DNA of 25,374 nt from a virus, in the IMG/VR virus record IMGVR_UViG_3300042914_000701, positions 1 to 25,374 of that record; one strand, 5' to 3'. How positions within the stretch are numbered: position 1 is the first letter of the stretch; every line of letters begins with the position of its first letter. A program made the translations under genes and the position numbers. Below the pieces are notes generated by a model. It was not told the DNA's origin, made no database searches, and worked only from the letters and a program-made list of their open reading frames with translations. Positions 20,027-25,374 of the stretch are shown here, piece by piece.

Positions 20027-20718
20027 TCTGTACGGTGAACAATTGCGGCATAACGGTGCTGCTGGAGTCTATTCGTTGCTATGGTGACAAGTTACCCGTG
20101 TACTTATGTAGTAATAATCTTGGACTCTGGGCAAGAGCAAGAGAGATTACAGAAAACCTTATCTACCGACCCAATCCTGCTACCAATTTCGGAGATGCTT
20201 ATAACGCAGCCGTCGATTACGCCTTTGAGCATGGCAAGTTTGACTCATTGATTTTAGCTAACGATGATGTGGTTCTTAATCCAGATACGCTATCGTTAAT
20301 GCGGGAAGATGCGGGGATTCTGGAGTCTCGTGGCGTGAAATACGGATTCTTAGGCGCAAGGTCGGACTATGTATTGCCGGATCAGAACATCAGGTTTCCG
20401 GTAGACGGGGACAGAAGGGCAGGATTGAAGTGGGAAAGTGAGCATCAGATTAAGATTACTCCGGTAATTGCGCCTATCTGGGCAAGTATCAGCCGGGAAG
20501 CGTGGGGAGTAGCTAAGTTCCCGAGTACTAATTGGTATTCAGATAATATAATATGCCATGACTTGAACGTGGCGGGTTATCAGCATTTCGTCAGCAGGGC
20601 TTATGTGCATCATGCAGGAAGCCAGACGGTAGGTGTTGATTTCAAGAAATGTCACGAAGAACCGAGGGCGTGGATATTGAAACATCGTCCCGATATGTAC
20701 GAAGCGATATACGCATGA
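20011..20718 (+). CDS. Family 2-like glycosyltransferase
   Basis: ATG at 20011 begins MQAIVICTVNNCGITVLLES, a GT-A-like first strand. A region FGDAYNAAVDYAFEH leads to LILANDDVVLNPDTL with NDD at 84-86 as the metal- and nucleotide-sugar-binding site. A C-terminal histidine-rich part (YVHHAGSQTVG) is common in GT2 enzymes. At 235 aa it is a single domain without membrane helices. Together with the adjacent methyltransferase it may modify a surface glycan, virion protein or DNA base; the target is unknown. Confidence 0.75.
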   Translation: MQAIVICTVNNCGITVLLESIRCYGDKLPVYLCSNNLGLWARAREITENLIYRPNPATNFGDAYNAAVDYAFEHGKFDSLILANDDVVLNPDTLSLMREDAGILESRGVKYGFLGARSDYVLPDQNIRFPVDGDRRAGLKWESEHQIKITPVIAPIWASISREAWGVAKFPSTNWYSDNIICHDLNVAGYQHFVSRAYVHHAGSQTVGVDFKKCHEEPRAWILKHRPDMYEAIYA

Positions 20719-20739
20719 CATCCAGAGGATAATGCAAAA

Positions 20740-21069
20740 ATGGAAACAGATAAGGTTAAAGAAACTCCTAAAATCGGTGAAGGCCTAGCAGGGCCGGGAA
20801 GACCAGCAGGAGTGCCTAATAAGAGTACTGCCGTAGTGCGTAATGCTATTGCTACTCTGCTAGAGAAGAACGTCCCTTACATGGATAGATGGCTCCAGAG
20901 GGTAGCTGAGGGTGATGAGGTGCTAGGGTTAAAGCCTGATCCAGCCAAGGCACTAGACCTAATGCAGAAGCTATCTGAGTACCATATACCTAAGCTAGCT
21001 AGGACAGAGGTAACGGGTAAGGATGGGGAAGCCCAAGAACACATAGTGAGATGGGGAGGACGGAAATGA
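20740..21069 (+). CDS. terS: Putative small terminase subunit
   Basis: This 109-aa product has a GPGRPAGVPNKSTAVVRNAI segment typical of phage packaging proteins, a helical middle, and LMQKLSEYHIPKLARTEVTG near the end. It lies upstream of the large terminase with one 27-aa gene between. Small subunits recognise phage DNA for packaging and recruit the large subunit. The sequence lacks a decisive domain, so the call is mainly from pattern and position. AGAGGA lies 9 bases before the ATG. Confidence 0.7.
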   Translation: METDKVKETPKIGEGLAGPGRPAGVPNKSTAVVRNAIATLLEKNVPYMDRWLQRVAEGDEVLGLKPDPAKALDLMQKLSEYHIPKLARTEVTGKDGEAQEHIVRWGGRK

Positions 21070-21149
21070 GCTATAAGCCAGTAAATTGCCCACAATGCAG
21101 CGCGTTCCTAGTGAACAACAAGTGCTTGAACTGCGGATACGTTAAGTGA
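21066..21149 (+). CDS. 27-aa zinc-ribbon miniprotein
   Basis: The frame starts by ATGA overlap with the small terminase and ends by GTGA overlap with the large terminase. The product, MSYKPVNCPQCSAFLVNNKC followed by LNCGYVK, has C8-x2-C11 and C20-x2-C23, a minimal zinc-ribbon pair. The exact coupling on both sides supports translation. It may help the terminase complex or simply bind nucleic acid; no function can be assigned. Confidence 0.65.
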   Translation: MSYKPVNCPQCSAFLVNNKCLNCGYVK

Positions 21150-22402
21150 CAGAGATAGTCATTGGCTACGAGCCGAGGGAACTCCAGCTAGAGATACACG
21201 AAGCTATCGACAGCCATCGGTTCACCGTAGTAGTCGCGCACAGAAGATTTGGCAAGACTGTTAGCGCAATCAATCACCTTATTAAAGCCGCGATAGAGTG
21301 CGACAAGCCGAATCCTCGGTTTGCATATATTGCACCTACCTACAGCCAAGCCAAGAGAGTCGCTTGGGATTACCTACTAGAGTACACAAGGCCACTTAAT
21401 GCAACTGCCAACATTGCTGAGTTACGTGTTGATTTTTGGGGGCGTAGGGTTAGTCTTTACGGGTCTGACAATCCTGACAGTCTGCGCGGTCAGTATTTCG
21501 ATGGCGTGGTTATCGACGAGGTGGGCGATCAGAATCCGAGAATTTGGAACGAGATCATCCGACCTGCTCTTTCCGACCGTGGTGGGTGGTGTTCTTTCAT
21601 TGGCACTCCTAAAGGTGCTAACCATTTCGCTGAACTAGCCGATAGAGCCAAGTCCGAGGAAGGCTGGAAGTACCTAGAGTTCAAGGCTAGCAAGACAGGT
21701 GTTCTGCCTGAGTCCGAGCTTAAAGCCGCCTATCGAGAGATGGGGGAGGACAAGTACAACCAAGAGTTCGAGTGTTCCTTTAACGCAGCGGTCGAAGGGT
21801 CTTACTATGGCAAACTTATTAATGACCTTGAAAGGGATAGTCATATTACTGACTTTCCTCGCGATGATCTGTGTCGTAGCTTTGTTGCATGGGATCTTGG
21901 AATGGGTGACTCGACTGCTCTATGGGTTGCTCAACTGGCTGGAAAGGAAGTTAGACTCCTTGATTGCGTCGAAAACCATGGACAGGGACTAGATTGGTAC
22001 GTTCGCTGGCTGAAGGACAATGACTACGCAGGGTTCAGTCAAATCCTGCCCCATGACGTACAAGTTCGGGAGCTAGGCACAGGCAAAAGCCGTAAGGAAG
22101 TGCTAGAGGAAGCGGGACTGTCCATAACGGTTGCGCCTAGATTGTCTGTAGCTGACGGGATTCAGGCTGTCAGGAGACTGTTGCCTCGGTGCTGGTTTCA
22201 TCCAAGGACTAAGTCGGGGCTAGATGCCTTACGGAACTACCGCAGGGAACATGACGAGAGACGGCAGATATTCTATGAGAAGCCCCTCCACGACTGGTCA
22301 TCACATTTTGCGGACGGGTTCAGATACCTAGCGATAGGTCTTGACGAGGGCGATAGTTCATGGCAGACATCGTTGCCAATTTCAACGAAATGGATTGTAT
22401 AA
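21146..22402 (+). CDS. terL: Large terminase subunit
   Basis: The 418-aa protein has an N-terminal ATPase with Walker A-like AHRRFGKT at 31-38, Walker B VVIDEV at 121-126 and GTP at 153-155, then an RNase H-like nuclease with likely metal ligands D250 (VAWDLGMGDS), D304 (LPHD) and D390 (SHFADGFRY). It powers DNA packaging through the portal and cuts concatemers. The GTG start overlaps the zinc-ribbon stop. Length is typical for podovirus-like TerL proteins. Confidence 0.95.
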   Translation: MTEIVIGYEPRELQLEIHEAIDSHRFTVVVAHRRFGKTVSAINHLIKAAIECDKPNPRFAYIAPTYSQAKRVAWDYLLEYTRPLNATANIAELRVDFWGRRVSLYGSDNPDSLRGQYFDGVVIDEVGDQNPRIWNEIIRPALSDRGGWCSFIGTPKGANHFAELADRAKSEEGWKYLEFKASKTGVLPESELKAAYREMGEDKYNQEFECSFNAAVEGSYYGKLINDLERDSHITDFPRDDLCRSFVAWDLGMGDSTALWVAQLAGKEVRLLDCVENHGQGLDWYVRWLKDNDYAGFSQILPHDVQVRELGTGKSRKEVLEEAGLSITVAPRLSVADGIQAVRRLLPRCWFHPRTKSGLDALRNYRREHDERRQIFYEKPLHDWSSHFADGFRYLAIGLDEGDSSWQTSLPISTKWIV

Positions 22403-22403
22403 T
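22398..22403 (+). promoter_or_regulatory. Possible -10 box before the portal gene
   Basis: A perfect TATAAT covers the terminase stop codon. The nearest -35-like TTGCCA (22373-22378) is 19 bases upstream, a poor spacing. It could allow separate transcription of the portal and head genes, but it may be chance. Confidence 0.25.
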
Positions 22404-22427
22404 AAGCAAAACCCATAAGGATTTGCT

Positions 22428-24536
22428 ATGAAGATGGATGAGGGTCAAATCAAGGGAATTATCGAGAATGAGATCGATAACTCCATCGGATACATTGATA
22501 CCGAGACTACGGATCAGCGATCCAAAGCACTAGAGTATTACCTGCGTTATCCGTATGGTAACGAGGTAGAAGGCCGTAGCCAGATTGTTACTGGTGAGGT
22601 AGCCGAGGCTATCGACGGTGCGTTACCCCAACTTATCCGGGTCTTTACGACCACCGAGGATATTGTTTCCTTTGAGCCTCAGACTCCCGAAGATGAGGAG
22701 TCATCCAAACAGGCCACAGACTACTGTAACTGGGTCTTTTACCGTGAGAATGACGGTCTAATCATCCTGCACAACTGGTTCAAAGACGCGCTGATGATGA
22801 AGGTCGGCGTGGTTAAGGCGTACTGGGAAGCCCAAGAGGACGTTAATAAAGAGTCATACAAGAACCTGACCGAAGACGAGCTAGCCCTATTGCTGTCTGA
22901 TCCTGCCATTGAGGTAGTGAGCCAGAAGGTCGAGATGGTTGATGGTGGTGTGGATATGATGGGTATGCCTATCCAGATTCCTTACTACTCGGTCAAGGTC
23001 AAGAAGGTTAAGAAGTATGGCTGCGTCAAGATTGAGAACGTACCGCCAGAAGAATTCCTAATTAGCAAATCGGCAAGAACTATTGAGGATAGCCCGTTTG
23101 TGGCTCATCGTCGCTTGATGACTCGTTCGGAACTCATAGCGATGGGGTTCGATAAGGACATCATTGAGGGATTGCCTAGCTACGACGATCTCCAGTTCAC
23201 GACTGAGCGTATTGCTCGATTCAGTCAGGGTGAGCAGCCGGATGAGAACATCAGCCTCGACCCAACGATGCAGGTTGTTGAGGTCTACGAGTGCTACATC
23301 AAGATCGACGTTAATGGTGACGGTATCGCTGAGTTGCGGAAGATTGTCTATTCTGGCAACGAAATCCTAGATGACGAGGAATGTGATCTAGTACCGTTCC
23401 ATAGCCTTTGTCCGATCCCGATCCCGCATAAATTTTTTGGACAGTCGCTAGCAGACCGGACGATGGACATCCAGCTAATCAAGTCTACGGTTACGAGACA
23501 GATGCTGGATAACCTGTATCTCACGAACAATGCCCGTCTGGGTGTGGTTGATGGTCAGGTCAACTTGGATGATGCTCTTAATGCAACTCCGGGTGGCATT
23601 ATCCGTGTCAAGTCGGCTGGTGCGATTGTTCCTATCGAGGTTCCTGCTGTAACGGCTCAGGCTTTCCCATTGCTTGAGTACATGGATAGCGTACAGGCCA
23701 AGCGTACAGGCGTTAGCGACCAGCAGCAGGGTCTTGATCCTGATGTACTCAATAACGTAAGTGCTACGGCTATTGCAGCCATGATGAAGTCGAACTCTGG
23801 CAAGCTGGAGTTGATTGCTCGAATCTTTGCTGAAACAGGCGTTAAGTCGCTGTTTAAGGGGATTCTGCACCTATTGGGCAAGTATCAGGATCAGGCCAAG
23901 ATTGTCCGTATGCGCGGCAAGTTTGTGACGTTTGATCCTCGCTCATGGACGAATCAGTACGATGTGGCGATTAACGTCGGTCTGGGTTCAGGGGATCGTG
24001 AGCAGAAGTTGGCTATGTTGCAGATGATCCTCGGCAAGCAAGAGCAGATTTTGACTCAGTTCGGGCCATCGAATCCGCTGGTATCTGTGTCTCAGTACCG
24101 CGATACATTGGCTAGACTGATTGAATCGGCTGGTTTCAAGGATGCTAACGCCTTCATTAACGAGATCAGTCCAGAGCAGAACGAGGCATTGTCTCAACCT
24201 CAACCTCCGGCTCCAGATGCTCAGGCTGAAGTCGCACAGATGCTGGCTCAGGTAGAGAGAGAAAAGACCGAGGCTAAAGCTCAGATTGAGGCTGCGAAAC
24301 TAGACTTGCAGAGAGAGCAACTAGAGGCTGAGTTCACCCGTAAGGGTATTGAATTGTCTATGCAGCAGGAGCGTAGTGCTTCTGAGATGCGGATTAAAGA
24401 GGCTGAGTTGGCTGTTAAACAACTACAGGCTATCTTAGCGATGGATATTGCTGACGAGGACAGCCGTAATAAACAGGCTGACATTGTCCTGAAGGCGATT
24501 AAAGAGCTAGGTAATCTGACCGGGAATCAGATGTAA
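22428..24536 (+). CDS. Portal protein, P22-type
   Basis: The 702-aa protein is of the size and pattern of podovirus portals: an N-terminal ALEYYLRYPYGNEVEGRSQI region, central VPPEEFLISKSARTIEDSPF and PHKFFGQSLADRTMDIQ segments, and a C-terminal coiled coil from ~590 to 690 (EREKTEAKAQIEAAKLDLQR). Twelve copies should form the ring at one capsid vertex that passes DNA. AAGGATTT precedes the ATG. The long helical tail is like the barrel of P22 gp1. The next gene overlaps by one base. Confidence 0.92.
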   Translation: MKMDEGQIKGIIENEIDNSIGYIDTETTDQRSKALEYYLRYPYGNEVEGRSQIVTGEVAEAIDGALPQLIRVFTTTEDIVSFEPQTPEDEESSKQATDYCNWVFYRENDGLIILHNWFKDALMMKVGVVKAYWEAQEDVNKESYKNLTEDELALLLSDPAIEVVSQKVEMVDGGVDMMGMPIQIPYYSVKVKKVKKYGCVKIENVPPEEFLISKSARTIEDSPFVAHRRLMTRSELIAMGFDKDIIEGLPSYDDLQFTTERIARFSQGEQPDENISLDPTMQVVEVYECYIKIDVNGDGIAELRKIVYSGNEILDDEECDLVPFHSLCPIPIPHKFFGQSLADRTMDIQLIKSTVTRQMLDNLYLTNNARLGVVDGQVNLDDALNATPGGIIRVKSAGAIVPIEVPAVTAQAFPLLEYMDSVQAKRTGVSDQQQGLDPDVLNNVSATAIAAMMKSNSGKLELIARIFAETGVKSLFKGILHLLGKYQDQAKIVRMRGKFVTFDPRSWTNQYDVAINVGLGSGDREQKLAMLQMILGKQEQILTQFGPSNPLVSVSQYRDTLARLIESAGFKDANAFINEISPEQNEALSQPQPPAPDAQAEVAQMLAQVEREKTEAKAQIEAAKLDLQREQLEAEFTRKGIELSMQQERSASEMRIKEAELAVKQLQAILAMDIADEDSRNKQADIVLKAIKELGNLTGNQM

Positions 24537-25192
24537 TGGCTGGCTTACTGAGCGACATTCTAGGGTTTGTAGACAGGGCTAAACAGTCCACTAGGGCTAA
24601 TGTTGGCTTGCTGATGGACAATCCGCAAGAGTATGCGCGTCAGATTAACGAGTCAGCTAGAGACATTAACCGACAGGATACGTTAGCGGTTCAGGGTAAA
24701 AATGCCATGCTTGCAGGTAGACAGCCGACTCCTGAGCAAATGGCTGCTATGGATGCTATGCGCCAACGTACTGAGAACCTAGCGATGGGGTTTAGTGGTG
24801 TAATACAGGGAGTGCCAAAAGAAAGTATAAAAAATCTTGCAGAAGAATTTGCAAAAAAAATTAACGATGCCGGATTTCTGGCAAAAGTTGAACATTCTGG
24901 AAGCAAATTAGGGCCAAGTAGTTATATAAATGTTTCTGATCCGATGACTGGTCGTTATCTTAAATATCCAATCAGAATATCAGGGCATAGCAAAGGGCCA
25001 TACCAATCACAGTTTGTTTATGATGTAACGAATATCACGGATGATTTGAATCAAACTTTAAATGTTCTAAATGAAATGAGGTCGCAAGGCCCAGCATTAG
25101 CAATAAGACAACAAAAGTATGCAGAAGATTTAATTAGCAAAGGAATAAAGCCAAAACTCGCATATAAACAAGCAAGAGAAGAAATTAAATAA
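24536..25192 (+). CDS. Mosaic head-region protein with AT-rich C-terminal domain
   Basis: The first ~90 residues (LLSDILGFVDRAKQSTRANV, YARQINESARDINRQ, then RTENLAMGFSGVIQ) use DNA like the neighbours and resemble a conserved phage segment following the portal gene. From about 24810 the DNA becomes markedly AT-rich; the encoded ~125 residues (GVPKESIKNLAEEFAKKIND, ending AYKQAREEIK) look like a separate domain. Start and end overlap neighbours cleanly. It may be a packaged protein carrying an exchangeable C-terminus. I recognise no enzyme motif in it. Confidence 0.6.
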   Translation: MAGLLSDILGFVDRAKQSTRANVGLLMDNPQEYARQINESARDINRQDTLAVQGKNAMLAGRQPTPEQMAAMDAMRQRTENLAMGFSGVIQGVPKESIKNLAEEFAKKINDAGFLAKVEHSGSKLGPSSYINVSDPMTGRYLKYPIRISGHSKGPYQSQFVYDVTNITDDLNQTLNVLNEMRSQGPALAIRQQKYAEDLISKGIKPKLAYKQAREEIK

Positions 25193-25374
25193 TGGACAAA
25201 TCGGCATGGGCTGAACACTTACTGAGGGATGAGGGCTTCCAGATGATGATGGAAGAACTCCGGTCAGTAGAGGTCAGTAAGTTTGCTATGAGTGCTGCTA
25301 GCGAGGCTAACGTAAGAGAAGATGCTTACCACCAGCTAAGGGCATTAGAGAAGATTGAAGCCTACCTTGAAGGG
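25192..25374 (+). CDS. Unknown small helical protein (3' truncated)
   Basis: The frame starts by TAATG overlap with the mosaic gene and runs 61 codons to the window edge without a stop. The visible product (MDKSAWAEHLLRDEGFQMMM, then DAYHQLRALEKIEAYLEG) is charged and helical. Small helical proteins of this kind often lie between portal and scaffold genes in podovirus-like phages. Function unknown. Confidence 0.6.
   Translation, partial: MDKSAWAEHLLRDEGFQMMMEELRSVEVSKFAMSAASEANVREDAYHQLRALEKIEAYLEG

Noticed and set aside
1-25374. CRISPR arrays, tRNA genes, insertion sequences and integrase
   Set aside because: I saw no regularly spaced direct repeats, no conserved tRNA arms, no transposase or integrase motifs, and no terminal inverted repeats of a mobile element.

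Overview
The window is about 60% of what is probably a ~40 kb tailed-phage genome, circularly permuted so that it opens in the late structural genes and closes just after the portal gene. The large terminase, a long P22-type portal with a coiled-coil tail, several large alanine/glycine-rich proteins that look like ejected internal virion proteins, and the absence of tape-measure or sheath genes all suggest a podovirus-like phage. A GH19 endolysin followed by a nested Rz/Rz1 spanin pair points to a Gram-negative host. Base composition is roughly 45-48% G+C in the lines I counted by hand. The host genus cannot be read from the sequence. No integrase is visible, so lifestyle is undetermined.

Layout. 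(1) 1-7241, rightward: the end of an acyltransferase-like gene, four putative internal virion/ejection proteins, a tail-collar fibre, and three small membrane or coiled-coil proteins. (2) 7234-9088, rightward lysis cassette: GH19 endolysin, small lipoprotein, holin-like two-TM protein, secreted basic peptide, Rz, and Rz1 embedded in Rz. (3) 9077-12000, leftward early/recombination operon: an unknown 105-aa protein, two tiny genes, an ERF-type annealing protein, an SSB-like protein, a 48-aa cysteine-rich secreted peptide, a small HTH regulator, a MazG-like protein and three tiny proteins. (4) 12001-12534: divergent control region with two overlapping tiny genes and a highly structured RNA ending in an intrinsic terminator. 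(5) 12535-17118, rightward replication operon: helicase-loader-like protein, primase zinc-finger protein, small unknowns, DUF3310, DnaB-like helicase, C5-cytosine methyltransferase (whose gene carries a second full-length open frame) and a VRR-NUC-like nuclease. (6) 17237-20718: small accessory genes, a Ref-like HNH nuclease, DUF6496 and DUF6321 proteins, a SAM methyltransferase and a glycosyltransferase. (7) 20740-25374: small terminase, a 27-aa zinc ribbon, large terminase, portal, a mosaic head-region protein with an AT-rich C-terminus, and a truncated gene.

Genes are packed tightly; ATGA, GTGA or TAATG overlaps join most neighbours, so translational coupling is likely throughout. The replication and recombination genes form a recognisable set: ERF annealing with an SSB-like partner, and a helicase loader with a split primase zinc finger and helicase. 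The most unusual features are the double-frame methyltransferase locus, the structured terminator RNA at the early control region, the Cys-rich secreted peptide, and the apparently acquired C-terminal domain behind the portal. Functional calls rest on motif recognition without database searches.
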